Positions 36,347 through 49,121 of a stretch of 64,000 bases of DNA are shown in pieces. This stretch comes from Lota lota (Eukaryota; Chordata; Actinopteri; Gadiformes; Lotidae): positions 87,501 through 151,500 of the forward strand of contig JACYXH010000218.1 of the NCBI GenBank assembly GCA_026745465.1, given 5' to 3'. The notes beneath the pieces were generated by a model. That model saw nothing but the letters and a program-made list of their open reading frames with translations. It searched no databases and had not been told where the DNA came from. How positions within the stretch are numbered: position 1 is the stretch's first letter; the number at the start of each line of letters is the position of its first letter. A program made the translations under genes and the position numbers.

Positions 36347-37894
36347 CTACAAGGTTAGTTGGGCCAGAAAGTCCTCAATTTCTCCACACATTCGGTTCAT
36401 CTTTCTATTCTTTATCTGAGTCAAAATGTGAATGCTGTTTTCACGAATGTAGGAGGGATGCAGTATTTCTGCTGCCTTCATGTGGTATTGTATTGACCCC
36501 TGTCGGTCTTGCAGGCTGTAGTTGAGGTATTTAGCATACTTGTTGTAAAGTATTTGCAGCTCGGGAGGCTCTAATTTACTTTCCAACAATTCCTTAAATA
36601 TCTTGTCACCTTCCATCTTGCCATGATTGCTTGTCTGGCCATATAAACTTGCTAGGGTGATTTTCTCCATTAAGAAAGTATGAGGATACAGGCGGCTCAA
36701 CTCCTCATAAAGCCCAATGGCTCGTTTTCTCAGGCTCTCAATCAGGGGACTGTCTCCGTCTGAAAAGATCTTCCACTTGTAACAGTTCGCAAGACCGTAT
36801 TTGAGATGCCGTTTGGTTGGATGCCTTTCTAAAGCCTCATTCGCCACATCAATGGCCTCATCGAAGGACAGGTACATTCTGTACAGTCTTAGCAAGGGTC
36901 GGATTCCACTGTAGCTGCTCTGGGGCTTCTGCAGTACTCGTTTGGCCAACTCACGGGCTCGGTCTTCAATCGCTTTGTCGGTCTTGGCGAGCCTTCCGAG
37001 GTGAATTGCGGCAACGTACAAGTTGTCTGGATCGCCTGCAGCGGCGCGTTTCAATGTCTCCAAGATGTTTGCCTCCTGCTCTGGTGAGGGGTCTTTAGAA
37101 GAACTCGCCAATGCCAACGCGTGGCTTGTGGTCCACTCCACGATGTTTGGCTCCACCTCGATCGCTTTCGTGAACAACTCCACAGCTTTACGTTGGCCGT
37201 CTCGGCCGAGATTCATGAATGCCCATGCTTTTTCGGCAAGGACCTCCTGATGGAGTTGCCCTGGTATTGGAGACGGGTATTCTCGCAGCAGTGCCTCTAC
37301 CTTACCCACGAATTTGAGGCTCTCAGATGGCTCTTTCCTGTGATAGTGCAGCCAAGCCAAGTTGCCGTAGTTCACCAGCAGCCAGGGACCCTCGTCTGGA
37401 ACAGTGTTCCTAACCTGACGAAAGGCCTCCGCTGCCATGCCAAAGCAGCGCAGGGCGTCCCCCGTAGTGGAGCCCGCGCTGTCCTCTGTAGAAGCCAGTA
37501 GAAAGTGGACGTGTGCCTGCAGGTTGTAAATGTGTCCCAGCCATGGGTTTCCTTCTTCGGTGCCAATGTCCTCCAATTTATCCCTGAGACGGAGAAGGTG
37601 TGATCGGTTGTCGGACAGGCCCCAGGTGAAGTGGCATTCTAGTGTCTCCAGTTTGGCCGTCAGGGTCGGGGGACTGAGAACATCACTGAAGGGCAAATTA
37701 AAGACAAAGAACATTGAGTTATATGATGTTATCTTTTGTCACATTTCATAAGAAACCAGACATTGGTTTTTTATGCATAATTTATAATTCAATTTCAATG
37801 AGATCCTATTCACTTGTGATATAAACCGTCTTGCTGATGTTAATTGATTATAAATGATTGTATTTGATGTCAAAATAGCCAGTATTTACCTCAT
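36347..37894 (-). CDS. ifit: IFIT-family antiviral TPR protein, copy 1
   Basis: Two exons in classic IFIT layout: exon 1 codes only ATGAG (37894-37890), exon 2 is 37685-36347, and the CAG acceptor restores M-S-D-V-L. Length is 447 codons. The N-terminal LECHFTWGL and the block NYGNLAWLHYHRKEPSESL followed by VGKVEALL match vertebrate IFIT proteins (LRCHFTWEL and WGNFAWMYYH in human IFIT1 as I recall it). The rest is repeated TPR helices to LAQLTL. IFITs are interferon-induced cytosolic proteins whose TPR superhelix binds non-self 5' RNA ends or partner proteins. A poly(A) signal lies at 36329-36334. It differs from copy 2 at ten residues: 126-127 (KF), 320 (L) and others through 384 (K). It converges with prpf38a. 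Which fish IFIT number it is cannot be told from the sequence. Confidence 0.93.
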
Positions 37895-37964
37895 CTCAGC
37901 TCTCCTCGTCAGTAAAGTACTTCGTGGAGAAGGACTGAAGTATGATCCGCTTCTGTCAAAGCTG

Positions 37965-38001
37965 TAATATTTAACCTGTATGGTGCCATAAAGTGACGTC
38001 A
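37965..38001 (-). promoter_or_regulatory. ifit: IFIT copy 1 promoter: TATA-like box and CRE palindrome
   Basis: On the minus strand the palindrome TGACGTCA (37994-38001) lies 20 bases upstream of a TATA-like TAAATATTA (37965-37973), which is 71 bases upstream of the ATG. Both are kept in all copies (TGACGTCA at 41742, 45485 and 49221). I saw no canonical paired ISRE near the start. An IRF-type core AAACGAAA lies much farther upstream (about 38421-38428) in all four. Confidence 0.55.
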
Positions 38002-38451
38002 AACTTATCGCTTGGACGGTGGACCTTCATAACCACGTGGATTTAGTTTTTAATCGTTTATAATTGGCTCAAAGATAAAATAGTTTATTAATTTATTGTA
38101 GTTATTGATTCTTTATTATTGTTGTCAATCATCCTTCTCTCTTAAAGAGGCCTTGTAACTGTCGGCCCCTCTCAAAGAGGAGTGTATTTGAGATAAACAT
38201 GAGCCAACATGAACCCTCATAAATGATGGTTTTCAGTGTATAGTCCTACTGGTGGTGGTTAGGGTTAGTTTCCACACGTCAAACTGAATGGACCAACAAA
38301 GACATTTCTGGAGGGTCGGGTGAACTGACAGCCGTTAAATCTTCCCACCGTCTGCAAACTGTTCTACCAAACAAGATTATCTTTTGATCTTTTGGCAAAG
38401 AAGTGAATGGAAAGAAGACAAAACGAAACGCCCTCCAGCCGCCCCCACCAC

Positions 38452-38783
38452 GAGATATATATAGATATAGAGAGATAAAGATAGATATAAAGAGATAAAT
38501 ATAGATATATAGAGATAGATAAAGATATTGGGACATATAGATAGATATGGATAAAAAGATATAGACAGAGATAGAGATAAAGATAGATAGAGCTTTAGAC
38601 AGATGGATATATAGAGATGTATATAGATATAGAGAGATAGATATATAGAGAACATTATATAGATATGGATATATATATATAAAGATATATAGTTAGAGAT
38701 GAACATATAGAGATATAGATAGAGATGGATATATAGTGAGATATACAGAGACAGAGATAGATACATAGAGATATATACATATA
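38452..38783. repeat. GATA/AGAT-rich simple-sequence block, unit 1
   Basis: About 330 bp of GATA, GATATA and AGAGATA variants. Near-identical blocks occupy 42199-42527 in unit 2 and 45942-46270 in unit 3. Unit 4 lacks it. Tyr/Ile/Ser-rich open frames here are repeat artefacts. Confidence 0.92.
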
Positions 38784-39245
38784 ACACAAATAAAAAAATG
38801 GACGCAAGATACTTGTACATTTCATTTTCCCCCCTCTGTACAACAAACACACCAACCTTGCTGTCGTTACATCATTTATTTGCCATAAAATGATCATGGT
38901 GATGTTGCGTAGCCTGGATCTAACTCCTGCAAGCGAGCAGCTGGGTGAGGAGCCTGGAGATGGAGCATGTGCTGAGGCTTTGTGAGTCACTTCTTGTAGG
39001 GCTGGAGCCACCAAATTGAGAATCATATATGTCCTTTGAGATCCTCTTTCATATAAAAGAGACCCCAGGTCTATAGCTCACTTGTTAGTGTCCTTGACCG
39101 TAAGTCACCTACTCATTGCATCACTTCCTGTAGGGCTACAGCCTCCTAATTGATCCTTCCAGTATATTTTAAAGCCCTCTTTCATATAAATGACACCACC
39201 ACCACTGGGGCGTGGCAACAATTCTTCATATCCATATGGGGAGGT

Positions 39246-39271
39246 TGGGGGGGGGGGGGGGGGGGGGGGGG
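39246..39271 (+). repeat. Poly-G run at the unit 1/2 junction
   Basis: About 26 G lie 30 bases before the junction at 39301. Equivalent runs are at 42990-43014, 46733-46758 and 49798-49817, each the same short distance before the next unit start. Confidence 0.92.
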
Positions 39272-39300
39272 TGCTTGTGGACAGTAGGGGTATGCCACTG

Positions 39301-40094
39301 TCACTCCAAGTCTCCAGAGAGGTGTGTCTAAACAGAGTAGTCTGAATTTGCTGCATGAGGCCCGTTTAAAAGTATAAACATATACATAAAATAATACAGA
39401 AGAACCAGAGCACCACTGCTGTTTTCTTTATTTTTCACTGATCATTTCTCTGCAATAAACATGTCTAAATAAGCGATGAACAAAAAGCCCAAATTGTTAC
39501 ATTGATTAAATTACTGTCTGAAAATCCAACGTTTGTTTTTCATACCTGAAAAGAAAAGTCACAAGAAGAGCCGAAGAAGAAACGACTATTCCATTCTGTC
39601 TTTCTATGTATTATTTTAATTTAGCGTATTCTCTATCTTTTTTTATTCTTATTGAGACTTCAAAATAAAAGCGGAAAATGCCATTCCAAAACGTGTCACG
39701 TTTGTAAGGAACTTTGACCTGATATCCAATGGTGAGTGGAGGTGGAGGATCCACTCCCACTTCAGTCAATTAACTACTCCCCTGGCCGTAGGACAGTATA
39801 ACTTTGTGATGACAGAAATCATAACACATTTGAGATATCAGGCAATACAAAGATTAAATTGCCTGGTTGTCATTTTGTCAGTCTTAAATAATTACTTCCA
39901 TTTGTAGATCCCCCTGTACAAAAATAATAATAGAGTCGTTGGTGGTTGCAAAATATGTGCTCCGTAACTATTGTTTCATTGTATGGATGATTTCAACTTT
40001 GAAAGACATCTGACACTATCTGCCATATTTAAGAAATAAAGGATTTTGTCTAATTAGGTTGTACATGTGATTTCTTTTTATTATGTGTACTGAC
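39301..40094 (+). pseudogene. prpf38a 3'-end passenger fragment, unit 2
   Basis: The stretch is collinear with 35561 onward: the last 21 bases of exon 9, the last intron, exon 10 and the 3' UTR with its AATAAA. The exon 9 donor GTGAGT has become GTGTGT. The exon 10 acceptor region has lost about nine bases including the AG, and the TAG stop became TAT (39547-39589). The fragment cannot be spliced as prpf38a. Equivalent fragments follow in units 3, 4 and 5. Confidence 0.9.
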
Positions 40095-41642
40095 CTACAA
40101 GGTTAGTTGGGCCAGAAAGTCCTCAATTTCTCCACACATTCGGTTCATCTTTCTATTCTTTATCTGAGTCAAAATGTGAATGCTGTTTTCACGAATGTAG
40201 GAGGGATGCAGTATTTCTGCTGCCTTCATGTGGTATTGTATTGACCCCTGTCGGTCTTGCAGGCTGTAGTTGAGGTATTTAGCATAATTGTTGTAAAGTA
40301 TTTGCAGCTCGGGAGGCTCTAATTTACTTTTCAACAATTCCTTAAATATCTTGTCACCTTCCATCTTGCCACGATTGCATGTCTGGCCATATAAACTTGC
40401 TAGGGTGATTTTCCCCATTAAGAAAGTATGAGGATACAGGCGGCTCAAGTCCTCATAAAGCCTAATGGCTCGTTTTCTCTGGCTCTCAATCAGGGGACTG
40501 TCTCCGTCTGAAAAGATCTTCCACTTGTAACAGTTCGCAAGACCGTATTTGAGATGCCGTTTGGTTGGATGCCTTTCTAAAGCCTCATTCGCCACATCAA
40601 TGGCCTCATCGAAGGACAGGTACATTCTGTACAGTCTTAGCAAGGGTCGGATTCCACTGTAGCTGCTCTGGGGCTTCTGCAGTACTCGTTTGGCCAACTC
40701 ACGGGCTCGGTCTTCAATCGCTTTGTCGGTCTTGGCGAGCCTTCCGAGGTGAATTGCGGCAACGTACAAGTTGTCTGGATCGCCTGCAGCGGCGCGTTTC
40801 AATGTCTCCAAGATGTTTGCCTCCTGCTCTGGTGAGGGGTCTTTAGAAGAACTCGCCAATGCCAACGCGTGGCTTGTGGTCCACTCCACGATGTTTGGCT
40901 CCACCTCGATCGCTTTCGTGAACAACTCCACAGCTTTACGTTGGCCGTCTCGGCCGAGATTCATGAATGCCCATGCTTTTTCGGCAAGGACCTCCTGATG
41001 GAGTTGCCCTGGTATTGGAGACGGGTATTCTCGCAGCAGTGCCTCTACCTTACCCACGTATGCGAGGCTCTCAGATGGCTCTTTCCTGTGATAGTGCAGC
41101 CAAGCCAAGTTGCCGTAGTTCACCAGCAGCCAGGGACCCTCGTCTGGAACAGTGTTCCTAACCTGACGAAAGGCCTCCGCTGCCATGCCAAAGCAGCGCA
41201 GGGCGTCCCCCGTAGTGGAGCCCGCGCTGTCCTCTGTAGAAGCCAGTAGAAAGTGGACGTGTGCCTGCAGGTTGTAAATGTGTCCCAGCCATGGGTTTCC
41301 TTCTTCGGTGCCAATGTCCTCCAATTTATCCCTGAGACGGAGAAGGTGTGATCGGTTGTCGGACAGGCCCCAGGTGAAGTGGCATTCTAGTGTCTCCAGT
41401 TTGGCCGTCAGGGTCGGGGGACTGAGAACATCACTGAAGGGCAAATTAAAGACAAAGAGCATTGAGTTATATGATGTTATCTTTTGTCACGTTTCATAAG
41501 AAATCAGAAATTTGTTTTTTATGCATCATTTATAATTCAATTTCAATGTGATCCTATTCACTTGTGATATAAACCGTCTTGCTGATTTTAATTGATTATA
41601 AATGATTGTATTTGACGTCAAAATAGCCAGTATTTACCTCAT
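40095..41642 (-). CDS. ifit: IFIT-family antiviral TPR protein, copy 2
   Basis: Exon 1 is 41642-41638 (ATGAG) and exon 2 is 41433-40095, giving 447 codons intact from M-S-D-V-L to LAQLTL. The protein differs from copy 1 at ten residues (AY at 126-127; Q for L at 320; further changes to N for K at 384) and from copy 3 at four. All eleven nucleotide differences I counted from copy 1 within the coding sequence change an amino acid. The poly(A) hexamer is at 40077-40082. The CRE palindrome is at 41742-41749. Confidence 0.93.
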
Positions 41643-43044
41643 CTCAGCTCTCCTCGTCAGCTCAGTACTTGGTGGAGAAGGACTGAAGTATGATCCGCTT
41701 CTGTCAAAGCTGTAATATTTAACCTGTATGGTGCCATAAAGTGACGTCAAACTTATCGCTTGGACGGTGGACCTTCATAACCACGTGAATTTAGTTTTTA
41801 ATCGTTTATAATTGGCTCAAAGATAAAATAGTTTAATTTATTGTAGTTATTGATTCTTTATTATTGTTGTCAATCATCCTTCTCTCTTAAAGAGGCCTTC
41901 TAACTGTCTGCCCCTCTCAAAGAGGAGTGTATTTGAGATAAACATGAGCCAACATGAACCCTCATAAATGATGGTTTTCAGTGTAAGTAGTCCTACTGGT
42001 GGTGGTTAGGGTTAGTTTCCACACGTCAAACTGAATGGACCAACAAAGACATTTCTGGAGGGTCGGGTGAACTGACACCCGTTAAATCTTCCCACCGTCT
42101 GCAAACTGTTCTACCAAACAAGATTATCTTTTGATCTTTTGGCAAAGAAGTGAATGGAAAGAAGACAAAACGAAACGCCCTCCAGCCGCCCCCACCACGA
42201 GATATATATAGATATAGAGAGATAAAGATAGATATAAAGAGATAAATATAGATATATAGAGATAGATAAAGATATTGGGACATATAGATAGATATGGATA
42301 AAAAGATATAGACAGAGATAGAGATAAAGATAGATAGAGCTTTAGACAGATGGATATATAGAGATGTATATAGATATAGAGAGATAGATATATAGAGAAC
42401 ATTATATAGATATGGATATATATATATAAAGATATATAGTTAGAGATGAACATATAGAGATATAGAGATGGATATATAGTGAGATATACAGAGACAGAGA
42501 TAGATACATAGAGATATATACATATAACACAAATAAAAAAATGGACGCAAGATACTTGTACATTTCATTTTCCCCCCTCTGTACAACAAACACACCAACC
42601 TTGCTGTCGTTACATCATTTATTTGCCATAAAATGATCATGGTGATGTTGCGTAGCCATGATCTAACTCCTGCAAGCGAGCAGCTGGGTGAGGATCCTGG
42701 AGATGGAGCATGTGCTGAGGCTTTGTGAGTCACTTCTTGTAGGGCTGGAGCCACCAAATTGAGAATCATATATGTCCTTTGAGATCCTCTTTCATATAAA
42801 AGAGACCCCAGGTCTATAGCTCACTTGTTAGTGTCATTGACCGTAAGTCACCTACTCATTGCATCACTTCCTGTAGGGCTACAGCCTCCTAATTGATCAT
42901 TCCAGTATATTTTAAAGCCCTCTTTCATATAAATGACACCACCACCACTGGGGCGTGGCAACAATTCTTCATATCCATATGGGGAGGTTGGGGGGGGGGG
43001 GGGGGGGGGGGGGGGTGCTTGTGGACAGTAGGGGTATGCCACTG

Positions 43045-43837
43045 TCACTCCAAGTCTCCAGAGAGGTGTGTCTAAACAGAGTAGTCTGAATTTGCTGCAT
43101 GAGGCCCGTTTAAAATATAAACATATACATAAAATAATACAGAAGAACCAGAGCACCACTGCTGTTTTCTTTATTTTTCACTGATCATTTCTCTGCAATA
43201 AACATGTCTAAATAAGCGATGAACAAAAAGCCCAAATTGTTACATTGATTAAATTACTGTCTGAAAATCCAACGTTTGTTTTTCATACCTGAAAAGAAAA
43301 GTCACAAGAAGAGCCGAAGAAGAAACGACTATTCCATTCTGTCTTTCTATGTATTATTTTAATTTAGCGTATTCTCTATCTTTTTTTATTCTTATTGAGA
43401 CTTCAAAATAAAAGCGGAAAATGCCATTCCAAAACGTGTCACGTTTGTAAGGAACTTTGACCTGATATCCAATGGTGAGTGGAGGTGGAGGATCCACTCC
43501 CACTTCAGTCAATTAACTACTCCCCTGGCCGTAGGACAGTATAACTTTGTGATGACAGAAATCATAACACATTTGAGATATCAGGCAATACAAAGATTAA
43601 ATTGCCTGGTTGTCATTTTGTCAGTCTTAAATAATTACTTCCATTTGTAGATCCCCTTGTACAAAAATAATAATAGAGTCGTTGGTGGTTGCAAAATATG
43701 TGCTCCGTAACTATTGTTTCATTGTATGGATGATTTCAACTTTGAAAGACATCTGACACTATCTGCCATATTTAAGAAATAAAGGATTTTGTCTAATTAG
43801 GTTGTACATGTGATTTCTTTTTATTATGTGTACTGAC
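43045..43837 (+). pseudogene. prpf38a 3'-end passenger fragment, unit 3
   Basis: Same structure and same disabling changes as the unit 2 fragment (GTGTGT for the donor, lost acceptor, TAT for the stop), so these changes predate the later duplications. Confidence 0.88.
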
Positions 43838-45385
43838 CTACAAGGTTAGTTGGGCCAGAAAGTCCTCAATTTCTCCACACATTCGGTTCATCTTTCTATT
43901 CTTTATCTGGGTCAAAATGTGAATGCTGTTTTCACGAATGTAGGAGGGATGCAGTATTTCTGCTGCCTTCATGTGGTATTGTATTGACCCCTGTCGGTCT
44001 TGCAGGCTGTAGTTGAGGTATTTAGCATAATTGTTGTAAAGTATTTGCAGCTCGGGAGGCTCTAATTTACTTTTCAACAATTCCTTAAATATCTTGTCAC
44101 CTTCCATCTTGCCACGATTGCATGTCTGGCCATATAAACTTGCTAGGGTGATTTTCCCCATTAAGAAAGTATGAGGATACAGGCGGCTCAAGTCCTCATA
44201 AAGCCTAATGGCTCGTTTTCTCTGGCTCTCAATCAGGGGACTGTCTCCGTCTGAAAAGATCTTCCACTTGTAACAGTTCGCAAGACCGTATTTGAGATGC
44301 CGTTTGGTTGGATGCCTTTTTAAAGCCTCATTCGCCACATCAATGGCCTCATCGAAGGACAGGTACATTCTGTACAGTCTTAGCAAGGGTCGGATTCCAC
44401 TGTAGCTGCTCTGGGGCTTCTGCAGTACTCGTTTGGCCAACTCACGGGCTCGGTCTTCAATCGCTTTGTCGGTCTTGGCGAGCCTTCCGAGGTGAATTGC
44501 GGCAACGTACAAGTTGTCTGGATCGCCTGCAGCGGCGCGTTTCAATGTCTCCAAGATGTTTGCCTCCTGCTCTGGTGAGGGGTCTTTAGAAGAACTCGCC
44601 AATGCCAACGCGTGGCTTGTGGTCCACTCCACGATGTCTGGCTCCACCTCGATCGCTTTCGTGAACAACTCCACAGCTTTACGTTGGCCGTCTCGGCCGA
44701 GATTCATGAGTGTCCATGCTTTTTCGGCAAGGACCTCCTGATGGAGTTGCCCTGGTATTGGAGACGGGTATTCTCGCAGCAGTGCCTCTACCTTACCCAC
44801 GTATGCGAGGCTCTCAGATGGCTCTTTCCTGTGATAGTGCAGCCAAGCCAAGTTGCCGTAGTTCACCAGCAGCCAGGGACCCTCGTCTGGAACAGTGTTC
44901 CTAACCTGACGAAAGGCCTCCGCTGCCATGCCAAAGCAGCGCAGGGCGTCCCCCGTAGTGGAGCCCGCGCTGTCCTCTGTAGAAGCCAGTAGAAAGTGGA
45001 CGTGTGCCTGCAGGTTGTAAATGTGTCCCAGCCATGGGTTTCCTTCTTCGGTGCCAATGTCCTCCAATTTATCCCTGAGACGGAGAAGGTGTGATCGGTT
45101 GTCGGACAGGCCCCAGGTGAAGTGGCATTCTAGTGTCTCCAGTTTGGCCGTCAGGGTCGGGGGACTGAGAACATCACTGAAGGGCAAATTAAAGACAAAG
45201 AGCATTGAGTTATATGATGTTATCTTTTGTCACGTTTCATAAGAAATCAGAAATTTGTTTTTTATGCATCATTTATAATTCAATTTCAATGTGATCCTAT
45301 TCACTTGTGATATAAACCGTCTTGCTGATTTTAATTGATTATAAATTATTGTATTTGATGTCAAAATAGCCAGTATTTACCTCAT
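43838..45385 (-). CDS. ifit: IFIT-family antiviral TPR protein, copy 3
   Basis: Exon 1 is 45385-45381 and exon 2 is 45176-43838; 447 codons, intact. Compared with copy 2 it has AWTLMN for AWAFMN, EPDIV for EPNIV and ALKRHP for ALERHP, plus one silent change that I found. Promoter elements and intron 1 are kept. The poly(A) hexamer is at 43820-43825. Confidence 0.93.
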
Positions 45386-46787
45386 CTCAGCTCTCCTCGT
45401 CAGCTCAGTACTTGGTGGAGAAGGACTGAAGTATGATCCGCTTCTGTCAAAGCTGTAATATTTAACCTGTATGGTGCCATAAAGTGACGTCAAACTTATC
45501 GCTTGGACGGTGGACCTTCATAACCACGTGAATTTAGTTTTTAATCGTTTATAATTGGCTCAAAGATAAAATAGTTTAATTTATTGTAGTTATTGATTCT
45601 TTATTATTGTTGTCAATCATCCTTCTCTCTTAAAGAGGCCTTCTAACTGTCTGCCCCTCTCAAAGAGGAGTGTATTTGAGATAAACATGAGCCAACATGA
45701 ACCCTCATAAATGATGGTTTTCAGTGTAAGTAGTCCTACTGGTGGTGGTTAGGGTTAGTTTCCACACGTCAAACTGAATGGACCAACAAAGACATTTCTG
45801 GAGGGTCGGGTGAACTGACACCCGTTAAATCTTCCCACCGTCTGCAAACTGTTCTACCAAACAAGATTATCTTTTGATCTTTTGGCAAAGAAGTGAATGG
45901 AAAGAAGACAAAACGAAACGCCCTCCAGCCGCCCCCACCACGAGATATATATAGATATAGAGAGATAAAGATAGATATAAAGAGATAAATATAGATATAT
46001 AGAGATAGATAAAGATATTGGGACATATAGATAGATATGGATAAAAAGATATAGACAGAGATAGAGATAAAGATAGATAGAGCTTTAGACAGATGGATAT
46101 ATAGAGATGTATATAGATATAGAGAGATAGATATATAGAGAACATTATATAGATATGGATATATATATATAAAGATATATAGTTAGAGATGAACATATAG
46201 AGATATAGAGATGGATATATAGTGAGATATACAGAGACAGAGATAGATACATAGAGATATATACATATAACACAAATAAAAAAATGGACGCAAGATACTT
46301 GTACATTTCATTTTCCCCCCTCTGTACAACAAACACACCAACCTTGCTGTCGTTACATCATTTATTTGCCATAAAATGATCATGGTGATGTTGCGTAGCC
46401 ATGATCTAACTCCTGCAAGCGAGCAGCTGGGTGAGGATCCTGGAGATGGAGCATGTGCTGAGGCTTTGTGAGTCACTTCTTGTAGGGCTGGAGCCACCAA
46501 ATTGAGAATCATATATGTCCTTTGAGATCCTCTTTCATATAAAAGAGACCCCAGGTCTATAGCTCACTTGTTAGTGTCCTTGACCGTAAGTCACCTACTC
46601 ATTGCATCACTTCCTGTAGGGCTACAGCCTCCTAATTGATCATTCCAGTATATTTTAAAGCCCTCTTTCATATAAATGACACCACCACCACTGGGGCGTG
46701 GCAACAATTCTTCATATCCATATGGGGAGGTTGGGGGGGGGGGGGGGGGGGGGGGGGGTGCTTGTGGACAGTAGGGGTATGCCACTG

Positions 46788-47574
46788 TCACTCCAAGTCT
46801 CCAGAGAGGTGTGTCTAAACAGAGTAGTCTGAATTTGCTGCATGAGGCCCGTTTAAAATATAAATATATACATAAAATAATACAGAAGAACCAGGGCACC
46901 ACTGCTGTTTTCTTTATTTTTCACTGATCATTTCTCTGCAATAAACATGTCTAAATAAGCGATGAACAAAAAGCCCAAATTGTTACATTGATTAAATTAC
47001 TGTCTGAAAATCCAACGTTTGTTTTTCATACCTGAAAAGAAAAGTCACAAGAAGAGCCGAAGAAGAAACGACTATTCCATTCTGTCTTTCTATGTATTAT
47101 TTTAATTTAGCGTATTCTCTATCTTTTTTTATTCTTATTGAGACTTCAAAATAAAAGCGGAAAATGCCATTCCAAAACGTGTCACGTTTGTAAGGAACTT
47201 TGACCTGATATCCAATGGTGAGTGGAGGTGGAGGATCCACTCCCACTTCAGTCAATTAACTACTCCCCTGGCCGTAGGACAGTATAACTTTGTGATGACA
47301 GAAATCATAACACATTTGAGATATCAGGCAATACAAAGATTAAATTGCCTGGTTGTCATTTTGTCAGTCTTAAATAATTACTTCCATTTGTAGATCCCCC
47401 TGTACAAAAAATAATAATTGAGTTGTTGCAAAATATGTGCTCCGTAACTATTGTTTCATTGTATGGATGATTTCAACACTGAAAGACATCTGACACTATC
47501 TGCCATATTTAAGAAATAAAGGATTTTGTCTAATTAGGTTGTACATGTGATTTCTTTTTATTATGTGTACTGAC
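46788..47574 (+). pseudogene. prpf38a 3'-end passenger fragment, unit 4
   Basis: Collinear with the other fragments and carrying the same lost splice sites and stop. Confidence 0.88.
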
Positions 47575-49121
47575 CTACAAGGTTAGTTGGGCCAGAAAGT
47601 CCTCAATTTCTCCACACATTCGGTTAATCTTTTTATTCTTTATCTGAGTCAAAATGTGAATGCTGTTTTCACGAATGTAGGAGGGATGCAGTATTTCTGC
47701 TGCCTTCATGTGGTATTGTATTGACCCCTGTCGGTCTTGCAGGCTGTAGTTGAGGTATTTAGCATAATTGTTGTAAAGTATTTGCAGCTCGGGAGGCTCT
47801 AATTTACTTTTCAACAATTCCTTAAATATCTTGTCACCTTCCATCTTGCCACGATTGCATGTCTGGCCATATAAACTTGCTAGGGTGATTTTCCCCATTA
47901 AGAAAGTATGAGGATACAGGCGGCTCAAGTCCTCATAAAGCCTAATGGCTCGTTTTCTCTGGCTCTCAATCAGGGGACTGTCTCCGTCTGAAAAGATCTT
48001 CCACTTGTAACAGTTCGCAAGACCGTATTTGAGATGCCGTTTGGTTGGATGCCTTTTTAAAGCCTCATTCGCCACATCAATGGCCTCATCGAAGGACAGG
48101 TACATTCTGTACAGTCTTAGCAAGGGTCGGATTCCACTGTAGCTGCTCTGGGGCTTCTGCAGTACTCGTTTGGCCAACTCACGGGCTCGGTCTTCAATCG
48201 CTTTGTCGGTCTTGGCGAGCCTTCCGAGGTGAATTGCGGCAACGTACAAGTTGTCTGGATCGCCTGCAGTTGCGAGTTTCAATGTCTCCAAGATGTTTGC
48301 CTCCTGCTCTGGTGAGGGGTCTTTAGAAGAACTCGCCAATGCCAACGCGTGGCTTGTGGTCCACTCCACGATGTCTGGCTCCACCTCGATCGCTTTCGTG
48401 AACAACTCCACAGCTTTACGTTGGCCGTCTCGGCCGAGATTCATGAGTGTCCATGCTTTTTCGGCAAGGACCTCCTGATGGAGTTGCCCTGGTATTGGAG
48501 ACGGGTATTCTCGCAGCAGTGCCTCTACCTTACCCACGTATGCGAGGCTCTCAGATGGCTCTTTCCTGTGATAGTGCAGCCAAGCCAAGTTGCCGTAGTT
48601 CACCAGCAGCCAGGGACCCTCGTCTGGAACAGTGTTCCTAACCTGACGAAAGGCCTCCGCTGCCATGCCAAAGCAGCGCAGGGCGTCCCCCGTAGTGGAG
48701 CCCGCGCTGTCCTCTGTAGAAGCCAGTAGAAAGTGGACGTGTGCCTGCAGGTTGTAAATGTGTCCCAGCCATGGGTTTCCTTCTTCGGTGCCAATGTCCT
48801 CCAATTTATCCCTGAGACGGAGAAGGTGTGATCGGTTGTCGGACAGGCCCCAGGTGAAGTGGCATTCTAGTGTCTCCAGTTTGGCCGTCAGGGTCGGGGG
48901 ACTGAGAACATCACTGAAGGGCAAATTAAAGACAAAGAACATTGAGTTATATGATGTTATCTTTTGTCACGTTTCATAAGAAATCAGAAATTTTTTTTTA
49001 TGCATAATTTATAATTCAATTTCAATGTGATCCTATTCACTTGTGATATAAACCGTCTTGCTGATGTTAATTGATTATAAATGATTGTATTTGATGTCAA
49101 AATAGCCAGTATTTACCTCAT
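47575..49121 (-). CDS. ifit: IFIT-family antiviral TPR protein, copy 4
   Basis: Exon 1 is 49121-49117 and exon 2 is 48913-47575; 447 codons, intact. It differs from copy 3 by LKLATAGD for LKRAAAGD and KNKKINRM for KNRKMNRM. I found four amino-acid-changing and two silent differences. The poly(A) hexamer is at 47557-47562 and the CRE palindrome at 49221-49228. The upstream flank is shortened by the unit 4 deletion. Confidence 0.93.

Larger units (their letters stand above)
39301..43044. repeat. IFIT array unit 2
   Basis: A 3744-bp unit nearly identical to units 1 and 3, including the dead prpf38a fragment, IFIT copy 2, the GATA block and poly-G. Confidence 0.93.
43045..46787. repeat. IFIT array unit 3
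   Basis: A 3743-bp unit with the same order of parts as unit 2. Confidence 0.93.

Noticed and set aside
37121-37501. Plus-strand 126-codon open frame repeated in each IFIT unit
   Set aside because: Antisense to the IFIT coding exon; it is repeated only because the unit is repeated.
38279-38850. Tyr/Ile/Ser-rich minus-strand frames resembling membrane proteins
   Set aside because: Translation of the GATA-rich simple repeat.
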